From the NCBI GenBank assembly GCA_037044975.1, contig JBAOIL010000024.1:230605-294604 (forward strand): DNA of 64,000 bases, given 5' to 3'. Each line of letters begins with the position of its first letter. Positions within the stretch are counted from its first letter, which is position 1. The DNA comes from JADLHS01 sp020848635 (GTDB taxonomy: Bacteria > Verrucomicrobiota > Verrucomicrobiia > Limisphaerales > JADLHS01). The notes under the pieces are model-generated. The model did not search any database. It was not told the DNA's origin and saw nothing but the letters and a program-made list of their open reading frames with translations. The position numbers and the translations under genes are program-made. Below are positions 27,952-37,618 of the stretch, one piece after another.

Positions 27952-29482
27952 TCAGTTCATCTTTACTTCGTAGAAAAGTGTATTGTCACTCTTCAAATCG
28001 TCAAAATCCTTTGAATCCAATTCAACCTTTGCCGGCCGAACTCCCACGCCGATGCGCCCGATGGGATGGCGACCGCCTCGAAAATAGTTCGCGCTGGCGA
28101 AGCGAACGGCGGGAACATTGCCTGCGGGATCGAGGATCGAGAGCGCGAGAATATACGTTCCTTTGGAAATGCCATCCGGGACTTCAAAGGTTCCTTCGAC
28201 ACGAACGGGGGGCGCAGGCAGGTCGTATTCGCCACCGGTGTTCCATTTGAATTGTTGGGTCTTCTTATCCTGACCCACCAGGATGCCCTGGCCGATGTCG
28301 GAAAAGTTACCCGGCCGCCACTGGCGGATGTCCACATTCTGAAAGGTCGATTTCCAAACCGGCTGGCGCGTTGTCGGATCGAGCAACGCGACTTCCACGG
28401 GCCAGGAATAATAAAATGGCGCCGACCCGACATTGCGAACCACAAACGCCACGGAAAGTTTTCCACCCGGCGTGATCCGGCCCGGATAACGAACCTCGTC
28501 GAGCACGATCCGATACCCGAACGCCTTTTGAAGCCTAGCCGCACCGACTGCCGCTGGCGCATTGGTTGGCTGATAGTTGCTGATCCAGCCAAGCGCTGTC
28601 CAATGCCAGCGTCGAATCAATCGCGCCACCCATTCGCTGTTATTCGCCGCAGCATCGGTGGGGTCTTTGCCGACGCGCGCGGGAATTTCCTTGGGATCGT
28701 GCTGCCCGATTTGAAACGCCACCTCGCCGCCCATGGGCGCGGTTTGCCAGCGCTGCGCCAGTGGGCCTTCCAGCCAGGGCACTTGCTCGCGCATCTCCCA
28801 GCCCTTGTTGGCAAAGGAATCCCAATACACCCCGAACGTGAAGTTTGTGAATTGCCAGGGATAGCGAACCATCACGAGCTTGTGCTTGAACGCGCGCTGA
28901 AACGCCTCCCCCATGACTTGCTGGACCTCGTCACTGGGCGAGGGATGATGTTGCTCGCCCCACGGTCCGATCATGCCCCGATTCAATAAACGCTATGCGC
29001 GGATCGTTGTCCCAAGCTTCCCCCATTTTCTCGATCATGTGTACCAGTCGGCGCTGGAACGCCTCGCTCGTGTAATCGCGTGGGGTCATGTCGGCCGGAA
29101 AATAGGAATCGTAAGGGGTGTACGGATCACCGGTACTCGCGCCTGCACTCTTGCCCGGCCACTCCAGGAATACTCGCGGGATGATCTTGATGTTCCGCTT
29201 TTCGACGTCCTTCCAGCGCCGGTTTGAATAGGCCACGATTTTGTCAGAGCCGTCGGCAACCGACGCTTCGATTTCATTCCACCGAACATATTCTCGGCTG
29301 AGGGTGGCATATTCATGCCGGCCATTCAGCCCTGCAATGAAGCCCTTGAGCGGATTCTTGAATGCCTGTTCGTAGGGCAACGGATTAATGACGACATCCG
29401 GCGAATCGGCTGGATCAACATTGGCACAGCCGGGCAACATTAAGATGCAACCAACCACGCTGGCTGCCCGCAATTGGATCAT
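27952..29482 (-). pseudogene. DUF4874/DUF4832 lipoprotein, frameshifted
   Basis: Two open pieces form one protein. Residues 1 to about 165 (from 29482) have a lipoprotein signal (VGCILMLPGC) and the DUF4874-type N-domain (NPLKGFIAGL, VRWNEIEASVADG, IIPRVFLEWPG). The second piece (MIGPWGEQHHP to the stop at 27952) is the DUF4832 part, with a C-terminal beta-domain (SVAFVVRNVGSAPFYYSWPV). They join at DPRIAFIESG/MIGPWGEQ. One extra G in a GGGG run (plus strand 28976-28979) causes the break. DUF4832 proteins are TIM-barrel glycosidase-like and extracellular, and the substrate is unknown. It is followed 34 bases downstream by the serine hydrolase. Confidence 0.75.
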
Positions 29483-29502
29483 CTTGAAGCAACGCCTGGC
29501 AC

Positions 29503-30979
29503 CTAATTTCTGGCCGTCAGCCGCATCTGACCAACCTTGTAACGCCGCTGACCGTCGTGACCGGCAAGAGGCAATGCAATCTTTGGCGTGCCGTCGCGCG
29601 TGCCGACGGAAACGAACACGTCGTAAATTCCCGGCTTGGTTGGTGGTGAGTGCTTGCTGTTCGCGTCGACAAATTGTTGGGCTACGGTGAATCGCGATTG
29701 CAGCTTCTCGACCGCCAATGCATTGGTGGCCGCCGTGACCTGGAGATTCTTCACGTCGAAGCCTTCATCCACTTGCGCCGAAGCGATTCCGCCTTTCTCA
29801 TCTTTCAACGTCAACGACCAGAATCCGCCGCCGTAGCATGGGGCGACGCCCGCGTTCGCCCAGGCAGTTTCCACGACGAACGGTTCCCCAAGTTTCGTTT
29901 CGCCCGGCCAGTTGATTTCCTGCAATAGAATCCGGTAGCCGATACGACGATTGATGCGCGCGACCGACTCGCCCAGATCGGCGAGTTCTTCCCGCGGCCA
30001 CCAGTGAATGGACATGTAGCTCGCATGATAGGCCTCAATGGCTTCGAACAGCGTGTTGCCGTCCCATTTCTTGCGCGCCTTGATGGCGCCGTAGTGCTCG
30101 TGCTCCAGGATCACAGGCATCGTCGGCCAGAAGCGATTGCGCCATCTCCGCGTGAAACCACGGCTTTTTTTGCGAGACCAGAATGCTGTCGTCGCGCAGC
30201 GTGACGCCCTTCGAGAGCGCGTAATCCGTCGCCGGAAAGTTCGTCCCCGGTTTCGTAGCTCCCGCCACGTCGTCGCTGATGCAGAGCTGCGTCTGCTTGA
30301 AATGCTTGGTGTAAATGTCAATGTGCTTCTTCACGCATTCGAGCGTTTTCTCCTCGGATAGTTTGCTGCTGAAGACCGTGTGTCCCTCGCCCCACATGCC
30401 AAACGAACCGACAACGATAAACGCTACATTCGGATTGCCGTCATAACGCCGCGCCATTGCAGCGAGAAAGTTCTCCAGCTTTTGCAGAAAGATCGGGTCG
30501 AGATAGTCCGGCTCCCACAAACGTCCGCCGGGCGTCGGGCCTATGCCCTCATCGAACTCGATTCCCTTCGCGCCGGCGTCCTGCACCCACTTTGGCACGG
30601 CATCACGCCACCAGCTTTCGCAACTGCTCACGCAGATGGCGATTTGCTTTCCCTTCGCGATCCAGCGTTGCGCTGGCGTATCAAACAACGACCAGTTGAA
30701 CTCGCCCTCCTTGGGTTCAAGAAAACCCCACGGCACACGCAGGAAAATCACAGACATTCCGGGCCAGTCGTCGAGAGTGTCGGAGGGTTCGAGCTTCGAG
30801 CCGTAGTTCTCGATGAAATTGGAATAGAAGTGCAGCGTCCAGCCCATGCCGGGGTTCACCAATGCCTCGCCGGTGTCGGTCGGTCGGATAATCACGCGAT
30901 TTGTTTGGACGGCGGGAGCGTCGCACCTCGTGCCCGCAATCAGCACCAATGCGCAAAGACAGGTCACAGCGATCTTCAT
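29503..30979 (-). pseudogene. DUF4832-type TIM-barrel protein, frameshifted
   Basis: The start at ATG 30979 gives a signal peptide (MKIAVTCLCALVLIAGTRC) and a barrel with NPGMGWTLHFYSNF, VIFLRVPWGFLEPKEGEFNW, WWRDAVPKWVQDAGAKG and FIVVGSFGMWGEGH. One surplus base near 30136 ends this frame after HAEMAQS. The chain continues in another frame from FWPTMPVILEHEHYG through GYRILLQEINWPGE to the beta-domain ending at 29503. A longer in-frame reading upstream to 31666 only shadows the AraC gene. It is the first gene of a three-gene minus-strand unit with the other DUF4832 protein (20 bases away) and the serine hydrolase. The WGEGH and EHEH residues could be catalytic acids, by analogy with beta-galactosidase-like barrels. 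Confidence 0.75.
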
Positions 30980-31028
30980 GGCAAGGATTCTTGACTGGGG
31001 AAAACTCGTTTGGCGAGCGGCTTTGTAG

Positions 31029-31058
31029 CTAGCCTGGAAGAAACAGGATTTCGTCCAA
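31029..31058 (-). promoter_or_regulatory. Weak promoter-like element TTGGAC-N18-GGCTAG
   Basis: On the minus strand TTGGAC (31058-31053) and GGCTAG (31034-31029) are 18 bases apart, 49 bases before the start of the DUF4832 gene. Both boxes deviate from the other elements, so this is a weaker member. The rest of 30980-31351 shows no gene. Confidence 0.3.
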
Positions 31059-31351
31059 ATCATGAATGGATTCGTGCTAGGTTCATGCGCGGGTTGCCCT
31101 GCGGGCTGATCGCACGAACCAGGTCGGAACCGCGCATTGCCGTTTTGGAGAAGGGCTACATCTCCGGACAGGGACACGCGAGATCCGCCGGCGAAATAGA
31201 GGAATTGCGGGCCCGTTTCTGAATCGTGGCACCCAATTACAATTCGCTGCAATGAATCTCTGGGCGCCTTCCAGGCTCCACGGCACTCCCTTAGTGCGGT
31301 CTCCGGCTTGGCTGACTTGACTTGCAATGTTGCCACATTAGCCTGGCTCCG

Positions 31352-32329
31352 ATGCGTGAATTTCGGATCAGCGCGGCATTTCAGAAACTGCTGGCTATTG
31401 CCAGCGGGCTGAACTTCCGATCGCATCGTATCACTCATCTGCTGGACGCGAAGGGGCGGCATGAATTGAAGCTGCCAGCGGGGTTTCCATTTGTGATCTC
31501 GTTGTTTGATTTCCGCGAGGGAGCAATCACCCCACGCCTGACTTGGCATGAGCGGCTGGAGTTGTTGTTGCCGCTGGACGGCCCGCTCCGGGAGCGCATG
31601 GGGGATCTGGTGGTGGATATGCAACCGGGCGATGTGCTGGTGGTGGAGCATCTCAAACCCCACCAAGTCGTGGACGCTCCCGGGCTTAATACGCGAGTCA
31701 TGGTCATCACTTTTCTACAGGAATGTGTATTCAGTCCCGGGTCGCCAGTGGCGGACCACGCATTCCTGCTGCCGTTCTTCAAAAAGGTCGAAGGGCGTCC
31801 TCAACTCCTGCGCGCACGCTCAGCCCGCGCGGCCGAGGCACATGACGCCCTCGGGCGTTTACTTGAATGCTATTTTGACCGTCGTGGGTTTCATCGCGAA
31901 GCCGGCTGCAAGGCTTGGCTGCTGGTGTTGTTGAACGTGCTGATCCAGGAGTTCCGGAATTCCGCGCTCGACCGGGTCGAACTGCTCCGGCGCCAAGCAC
32001 AGGTGGCCCGGCTCAAGCCGGTCTTTGAACGGGTGCGCGTACAGTATGCCGACCGCATTTCGCTCAGTGCCGCTGCCGCCTTGTGTGGCATGAGCAAAGC
32101 GGTGTTCGGGCGAGTCTTCAAAGAAGCCTCCGGGATGACGTTGGGCAGTTATCTAAATCATGTCCGCATGGCCCACGCGGTGGAGTTGTTGGAGGCAACC
32201 CGCGATTCGATTGCCGAGATTTCGCTCCGGCTTGGGTTCAGTGACCAAAGCCATTTCTGCCGCCAATTTCACCGGAACTTCGGGCGCTCGCCCGGCCAGT
32301 ATCGGGCCAGGTTAGCTCAAAAACGGTGA
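31352..32329 (+). CDS. AraC-family regulator with N-terminal cupin
   Basis: The 325-residue protein has an N-terminal cupin-like sensor domain (about 50-150; LTWHERLELLLPLDGPL, GDVLVVEHLKPHQVVDAPG) and a C-terminal AraC double helix-turn-helix (about 220-320). The second helix pair contains IAEISLRLGFSDQSHFCRQF followed by FGRSPGQYR, the family signature. I used the ATG at 31352 since the TTG ten codons earlier adds nothing conserved. It closely resembles the regulator at 52873 (shared WHERLEL, PLDGPLR, GLNTR and SPGSP blocks). Such regulators bind a sugar or oligosaccharide and activate adjacent genes. It may control the divergent DUF4832 unit or the downstream pseudopilin genes. Confidence 0.88.
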   Translation: MREFRISAAFQKLLAIASGLNFRSHRITHLLDAKGRHELKLPAGFPFVISLFDFREGAITPRLTWHERLELLLPLDGPLRERMGDLVVDMQPGDVLVVEHLKPHQVVDAPGLNTRVMVITFLQECVFSPGSPVADHAFLLPFFKKVEGRPQLLRARSARAAEAHDALGRLLECYFDRRGFHREAGCKAWLLVLLNVLIQEFRNSALDRVELLRRQAQVARLKPVFERVRVQYADRISLSAAAALCGMSKAVFGRVFKEASGMTLGSYLNHVRMAHAVELLEATRDSIAEISLRLGFSDQSHFCRQFHRNFGRSPGQYRARLAQKR

Positions 32330-32491
32330 GGGAATTGTGCCACGAACCGACCTGATCCATCCCGGTGCTTGGCTCCAGGCAATACAGGGCTGAACGACGC
32401 AACTATCTTTGATCGGCACGGGTCGCTTTCGTTCCAAATTCCGATGCGTTTGTTCAAGATGCGATTTGCGGCGGCGTGGTAAGAAGACGGC

Positions 32492-33301
32492 ATGCAATTG
32501 CCAGATTCCCACCCGGTGCGCGGATTTACCCTCATCGAACTTCTGGTCGTCATTGCCATCATCGCGATTCTGGCGGCCATGCTTCTGCCAGCCTTGAGCA
32601 AAGCGAAGCGGAAGGCGCAAGCCATCTCCTGCATGAGCAACGGCAAGCAACTGGGCATCGCTTATTTAATGTACGCCAATGACAATAACGACATCGCTTT
32701 GCCCGGCAATGCATATGGTGGCGTGCCGGAATGGGTCGGAGGGCAGCTGTTGAGTGCGCCGACTGCAACGGATGAGAACATCATTCGGAACAGCCCGACC
32801 TATAGCTACCTGAGCAGCACAAAAGTATTCCATTGTCCCAGCGATCAAGCCGGGCTTCTGTATCAGGGGGTGATCAGGCCACGCAATCGCAGTTACGCTG
32901 TGAGTGGGGTCATGGGAAAGAGCGCTTTCCATGACAAGAATATCCCGCCCTTCAAACGGGCCATCAAAATTGGCGACCTGACGCAGCCCGGACCTTCATC
33001 GGTTTACATCTTGATCGATGAACATGAGAACAGCATCAACGATTCACATTTTTACCCGTTCAACAATCTTAAAGCCTATGACAACCGCTGGTTGGATGCG
33101 CCGTCAGGCCGGCATGGGAATGCCACGGGATTTACTTTCGCCGATGGGCACGCGGAGATTCATCGTTGGGTGGACAGCGATGTTACCCAGGTGCGGATCA
33201 GTGCCGGGATTGTCGGACCGCGAGACATCAGCTTCCTGCCCAATGTCGGCCCCGCCGACCACGCTTGGTTCACCAACCATATCGCGTCATTCGGCCAATG
33301 A
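32492..33301 (+). CDS. Type II pseudopilin, H-x9-DG family
   Basis: The 269-residue protein has the prepilin cleavage/methylation segment GFTLIELLVVIAIIAIL at residues 11-27. The conserved SCMSNGKQLGIAYLMYANDN block follows, and near the C-terminus is HGNATGFTFADGHAEIHRW (H-x9-DG). It aligns along its full length with the pseudopilin at 20336, including the ending DHAWFTNH. It sits 75 bases upstream of a LamG protein, the same pairing as in the other copy. It should be inserted in the inner membrane and processed by a prepilin peptidase. A role in secreting or displaying the neighbouring LamG protein is an inference. Confidence 0.88.
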   Translation: MQLPDSHPVRGFTLIELLVVIAIIAILAAMLLPALSKAKRKAQAISCMSNGKQLGIAYLMYANDNNDIALPGNAYGGVPEWVGGQLLSAPTATDENIIRNSPTYSYLSSTKVFHCPSDQAGLLYQGVIRPRNRSYAVSGVMGKSAFHDKNIPPFKRAIKIGDLTQPGPSSVYILIDEHENSINDSHFYPFNNLKAYDNRWLDAPSGRHGNATGFTFADGHAEIHRWVDSDVTQVRISAGIVGPRDISFLPNVGPADHAWFTNHIASFGQ

Positions 33302-33376
33302 TGTCCCCAACAAAGCCAAATCAACCAGTCAACTCGGTCCACCCAACAACTCAGTCAACCAACATAGTAATCACAC

Positions 33377-35554
33377 ATGAAAATAAAGTGCTCACCCAAT
33401 TGGAATCAGGTTCTCCGCAAGGTTCCGCAAGGTCTCCGGCTGCTGCTGGCCACCCTGTTCTTCAGCAGCTGCTGGCTGCACGCCGCGACACCGCCCTACC
33501 CGATCGTAGACCTCCGATTAAACGAAGGGGTTGGCACCATCTCAACGAACGAGGGCACACTGGGCGGCAGCGCCACGTTTGCGACGGTTACCACGAACAC
33601 ACTCCCCTATTTCACCAACAACGTACCCACCGGGACTTATGCGCCGGCCGGTAACACTTACGCTGTGGCCATGGATGTCTTGGGCGGCAGCACCGGCGGC
33701 CGCGCGATTGATTTGGTAACCACCAACGTAAACTTCGCGAATGTGGTCGGCACTTTGGGCACGGATTTTCCGGGGCTCACAATTTGCGGTTGGTTGAATG
33801 CCCGCAGTTTGCAGATCGGCCCCGGCGGCAACCGGATCGCAGAATGTTTTGAAATTAGCGGCCAAAACGGATTCGACCTCATTCATAATGCGGAAGGCAA
33901 GTTGGTCCTGAGCATCAACCAATTCCCAGATAACCTGCCCGTATCGAGTGGGGCGATCACGGCTGAACCTAATGTAGCGAACGCCAACTGGGTATTCGTG
34001 GCCGTGACGTGGGATCCTACCCTGGCTTCGGATCAGGTGAAGTACTATTTTGGCAGTGCCGCCCAACTGGCCTATTTCGATTCAAGCCGAACCTATGTTC
34101 CCCCGGTTGCACACCCGGTCTTGGATTACACCGGGCCGCTCACGGTGGGGAATTTTGTGGCAGTTATCCCTAACCGCAACACTTTTAGCCCGAATAGTCG
34201 CCAGTTCCGTGGACTGCTGGATGAATTGCGGGTGTACACCAACGCCCTCACCCTTGATGAAATTCAGCAAGCCCAGTTGGACAACGCCACCGTGCCGGCG
34301 GTTCCGACCAGTTTCGTTTCGCAACCACAGGCCAGCGCGATTGTTCACGCGGGACAAAACCCCAGCTTCAGCGTTCTGGCCGCTGGCTCGGGCCAGCTTA
34401 CCTATCAGTGGCAGACCAACAACGTGGATGTCCCCGGCGCCACCAACCGGCAGTTTACCTTGGCCAACGTGACGACCGCCGACAGCGGAACGATCGTGCG
34501 CGTGCTGGTGGATAATGCCGCGACGGCTGATCCCGGCACTGCCAGCACTGGCACTACGCTCACCGTGGTCCCCGAGGATTACCACAAAATCGCGGTGTCA
34601 TTCTCGGAAGGCGCCGGCACGACCACCACCAATCTGGGAAATTTCGCCGGTAAGGGAACAATCCTGGTGAACAATGGCTTCCCGCAGTTTTCTTCCAAGG
34701 TGCCGAATGGACCGTTTGCGCCGGGCGCCAGCTATAACCGGGCCTCGCTCGATATGGGGATAGTTTATGCCGGCCAGGGCAATCGCGCCGTGGATTTCAC
34801 CAATGTATTCAACATGCTGCCGGGCACCCTGGGCGGTCTGCCCTCCATGACTTTATGCGGGTGGCTCAACTCTGCCCATACGAACGTGGGCTCCGGCGGA
34901 AACCGCATTGTTTCCGCCTTGCTGACTTCGGCCGCATCCCAGGGTTTCGAACTTGTGCATCTGAATGATGGCAGTTTGCAGCTCGGCGTGAACCAATTCC
35001 CCAATGGCACGCCCACTAGTGCAGCGGGCAAGATCACTTCGGACCAGACGGGCGGGAACGCGAACTGGGTTTTCTTCGCGGTGACGTACGACAGCACCCT
35101 GGCAATCGAACCCGTTAAGTTCTATTTCGGCAAACCTGACGCGCTCGTCACCTTGAGTTCCGCGATTACCTACACCACCAACCGCGGAGTCATTGATCCC
35201 TCCGGACCGCTGACTCTCGGCAACTTTGGCCCGGTTTTCACCGCCCGCACCGCTACGGGTACCGGAAACAGCGGCAGCCGTATTTTCCGCGGGCTGATGG
35301 ATGAAATCCAGATCTGGAACCGGGCGCTGACGCTGGCTGAGATTGAGGCGGTTCAAGTGGCGCCGTCTCTACCGCCGTTGCTGCTGATCACTCCCCAGGG
35401 ATCCGACGTGGCGTTGTCCTGGGAAACGACGTACAGCCTCCAACTCCAGTTCCGGACCAACCTGGACAGTGGTAGTTGGGACAACGTGATAGGTATTCCT
35501 GCGGCTTCCGGCAACTGTACGCACACTGACACTGCCTGCGAGCAAGGACCGTGA
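33377..35554 (+). CDS. Secreted LamG - Ig-like - LamG protein, probable 3' frameshift
   Basis: The 725-residue protein has a basic start and signal segment (about 16-36). A LamG_3 domain follows (about 40-300; LTICGWLNARSLQIGPGGNR, FRGLLDELRVYTNALTLDEI), then an Ig-like domain (about 310-400; TYQWQTNNVDVPGATNRQF) and a second LamG domain (about 405-655; LCGWLNSAHTNVGSGGNRIV, FRGLMDEIQIWNRALTLAEI). The frame ends NCTHTDTACEQGP. In another frame the sequence reads TLPASKDREFFRLSP and stops at 35576. This is the expected tail of the family, so a single-base shift near 35525 has probably altered the last residues. It likely binds extracellular polysaccharide. Confidence 0.78.
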   Translation: MKIKCSPNWNQVLRKVPQGLRLLLATLFFSSCWLHAATPPYPIVDLRLNEGVGTISTNEGTLGGSATFATVTTNTLPYFTNNVPTGTYAPAGNTYAVAMDVLGGSTGGRAIDLVTTNVNFANVVGTLGTDFPGLTICGWLNARSLQIGPGGNRIAECFEISGQNGFDLIHNAEGKLVLSINQFPDNLPVSSGAITAEPNVANANWVFVAVTWDPTLASDQVKYYFGSAAQLAYFDSSRTYVPPVAHPVLDYTGPLTVGNFVAVIPNRNTFSPNSRQFRGLLDELRVYTNALTLDEIQQAQLDNATVPAVPTSFVSQPQASAIVHAGQNPSFSVLAAGSGQLTYQWQTNNVDVPGATNRQFTLANVTTADSGTIVRVLVDNAATADPGTASTGTTLTVVPEDYHKIAVSFSEGAGTTTTNLGNFAGKGTILVNNGFPQFSSKVPNGPFAPGASYNRASLDMGIVYAGQGNRAVDFTNVFNMLPGTLGGLPSMTLCGWLNSAHTNVGSGGNRIVSALLTSAASQGFELVHLNDGSLQLGVNQFPNGTPTSAAGKITSDQTGGNANWVFFAVTYDSTLAIEPVKFYFGKPDALVTLSSAITYTTNRGVIDPSGPLTLGNFGPVFTARTATGTGNSGSRIFRGLMDEIQIWNRALTLAEIEAVQVAPSLPPLLLITPQGSDVALSWETTYSLQLQFRTNLDSGSWDNVIGIPAASGNCTHTDTACEQGP

Positions 35555-35618
35555 GTTTTTCCGCCTTAGCCCCTAAGCACAACATTCCGGGAGCTTAGGA
35601 AACAACAGATGTCACAGC

Positions 35619-35651
35619 GTGCCACCCGTAGGTCGCGGCCTCGGGTGGCAC
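35619..35651. terminator. Strong hairpin downstream of the LamG gene
   Basis: A perfect 10-bp stem (GTGCCACCCG at 35619-35628, CGGGTGGCAC at 35642-35651) surrounds a 13-base loop. There is no T-run on either side, so it could be a terminator of another kind or an mRNA processing site. It lies 42 bases past the probable true stop at 35576. Confidence 0.35.
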
Positions 35652-35859
35652 GTTGGTTGTCGCTCCGGCAAACCAACGCCACGTGCGGAATTGCAGCCTC
35701 GTATTTCTGGCGGCGGCAAAGCGCGCGGCGGGAATCTGCCGCCGTGGTTTAGATGGGCCGGAGATCAGTAACTGAAATGAATTTGTTTGTGAAACTGGAG
35801 GACTCCAGCGCAACCGCTGGTGCGCAACCCGCCCTCAGGAAAAGCTCTTCGAGTTTCCG

Positions 35860-37476
35860 ATGAGTTTCGCCTCCGCCTTCATTCACCGCTGCGGCGCGGC
35901 TCTCATCATGGGGCTGCTCGCTGGCAGTGCGTCCGCCACGAACTTCGTCTCCGGTACTTCCACCGCTCCCCATCGCGGAGTGTGGGAAATCGAACTGCCG
36001 CTCGACGCGCCCGGCGGCAATCCGTTTTTCGATGTCGAACTGCAGTTTATTTTCACCCTGCCGGATGGCAAGGAGGTCACGGCGGAGGGATTTTACCGGG
36101 GCGGCAACAAGTGGGCCGGCCGGGCCTATTGCGCGCAGACCGGTTCGTGGAAATGGCGGACGGAAGCGAATCGCCCGGCGCTCAACGGCCAGCACGGCAC
36201 GTTTGAGGTGCGCCCGTCGGCCTTGCCCGGAAAATTGCGCCAACATTCGCAAGACCAGCGACAGTTTGCTTATGACAATGGCCAGTGGTTCCTGCACCTC
36301 GGTGACACCGGCTACCGGTATGTCACGGACACCGAGCCGTTGTGGCAACAGTACATTGATGAAGCGGCACAAGTCGGGTTTAACAAAATCCGCGTTTGGT
36401 TCTGTCGCGGGCGAAGTGACATCCAGGCGGTGTTCGCGCAGGATCGGCAAGGCTTGGATGTCGCCTATTGGGACGAAGCCGAGCGTCGGCTGGTTTATGC
36501 GCTGGAGAAATATCCGCACATCCAGTTTCAGTTGATTGTGTATGGGGAGGACCTGGCGGAACTGCGCCGCTACAGTGAGGGGGATCGCGCTGCATTCCTC
36601 GTGGCGCGCTACGCCCAGGCCCGGTTCTCCGCTTTTCCAAACGTGCAGTGGTGCATTTCCAACGACAGTATCATTTCCCCCGCTTCCGGAAAACGCAATA
36701 TCGCCCCCGCCACCATTCAGGGCATTGGCCGCGACATGCGAAAGCGCGAGGCGTGGAACACGCTCCTGTCCAATCACCAGGCGCGGTTTGACGGTTATTC
36801 CTTCGTGGAGGCAGCGTGGTCGGACATCATCACCGTCGAGGACAAGGATCAGGTGGCGGGCGCGCTGCTCCTGCAATATCGCGCGTTGGGGAACGATCCC
36901 GTGGTGCTCGATGAGGACCGTTACGAGCATTACCTCTCCCCCAAGCATGACCGTTATTTCTTCCGTCGGTTGATGTGGGCCAGTCTGCTCAGCGGGGGAC
37001 AAGCAACCTATGGTGGTTTGAAAACATACGAAGCGTTTGCCGGCACCAATGAATTGAAAGGGGTTCAAGGCTACCTGACCGCTGTCCGTGATGGCCGGCT
37101 CAACGATGGCGCAGCGGATTTCCGGCACATCCGGAGCTTCTTTGCCGAGGCGGGTTTGACGCTGGTTGGATTGCAACCAAACGACGCCATGGCGGGCAAC
37201 GACGCTCAGAGCGTCAAAGTCATCGCGGGTGACAAGACCATCATCGCCTATTTGCAAAACCCCGATTCGCGTGCATCGGAAAGCGCCAACGTGTCCGAAA
37301 CGCCCGCAACGTGCCGTTTGCATTTGCCGGCAGGCGGTTGGCGCGTCCGCTGGTTTGACCCGCGTTCCGGGCAATGGCACGCGAACCAAGGTCGCGAGGC
37401 GATCAGCGGCGGATCCACCCATGATTTCAAGTCAAACTTCCCGGGCGATGCCGTACTGCTGCTGACGCTCCCATGA
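35860..37476 (+). CDS. DUF5060/DUF4038 glycoside hydrolase-like protein
   Basis: The 538-residue protein has a signal peptide (about 1-26). A DUF5060-type beta domain follows (about 30-115; HRGVWEIELPLDAPGGNPFF). A DUF4038-like (alpha/beta)8 barrel (about 120-430) contains WFLHLGDTGYRYV, FNKIRVWFCRGRSD, NVQWCISNDS, VVLDEDRYEHYL and FFRRLMWASLLSGGQATYGG. The C-terminal beta domain is of the collagen-binding-like type (RVRWFDPRSGQWHANQG). Proteins with this build cleave branched plant polysaccharides, and the apiosidase at 41315 is a relative. Its frame is intact, in contrast to the relative at 6697. It lies just upstream of the apiose operon promoter, so it may be expressed separately. Confidence 0.8.
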   Translation: MSFASAFIHRCGAALIMGLLAGSASATNFVSGTSTAPHRGVWEIELPLDAPGGNPFFDVELQFIFTLPDGKEVTAEGFYRGGNKWAGRAYCAQTGSWKWRTEANRPALNGQHGTFEVRPSALPGKLRQHSQDQRQFAYDNGQWFLHLGDTGYRYVTDTEPLWQQYIDEAAQVGFNKIRVWFCRGRSDIQAVFAQDRQGLDVAYWDEAERRLVYALEKYPHIQFQLIVYGEDLAELRRYSEGDRAAFLVARYAQARFSAFPNVQWCISNDSIISPASGKRNIAPATIQGIGRDMRKREAWNTLLSNHQARFDGYSFVEAAWSDIITVEDKDQVAGALLLQYRALGNDPVVLDEDRYEHYLSPKHDRYFFRRLMWASLLSGGQATYGGLKTYEAFAGTNELKGVQGYLTAVRDGRLNDGAADFRHIRSFFAEAGLTLVGLQPNDAMAGNDAQSVKVIAGDKTIIAYLQNPDSRASESANVSETPATCRLHLPAGGWRVRWFDPRSGQWHANQGREAISGGSTHDFKSNFPGDAVLLLTLP

Positions 37477-37548
37477 CAACCTCTCAAGCAAGGGTCGCAG
37501 ATTCTGGGCAAACACACCTTGCATGGACGTTGGTGACTTCAGAGGGAA

Positions 37549-37578
37549 TTGTTCAAAATAAATACCGAACTGTCCTAT
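37549..37578 (+). promoter_or_regulatory. Promoter-like element of the apiose operon
   Basis: TTGTTC (37549-37554) and TCCTAT (37573-37578) are separated by 18 bases and end 40 bases before the first start codon. The -10-like box is identical to that at 17740-17735 and the spacing matches all other members of this motif class in the window. Confidence 0.5.
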
Positions 37579-37618
37579 CATACTGCTACGAAGACTGGAT
37601 AGGTTATCGGTGCTTTCT

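Noticed and set aside
30980..31666. N-terminal extension of the DUF4832 frame
   Set aside because: It runs opposite the AraC gene and has no family similarity. The signal peptide starts at 30979.
35749..37422. Minus-strand frame of 557 codons
   Set aside because: It lies wholly opposite the DUF5060/DUF4038 gene, which has clear family blocks. The antisense translation matches nothing.
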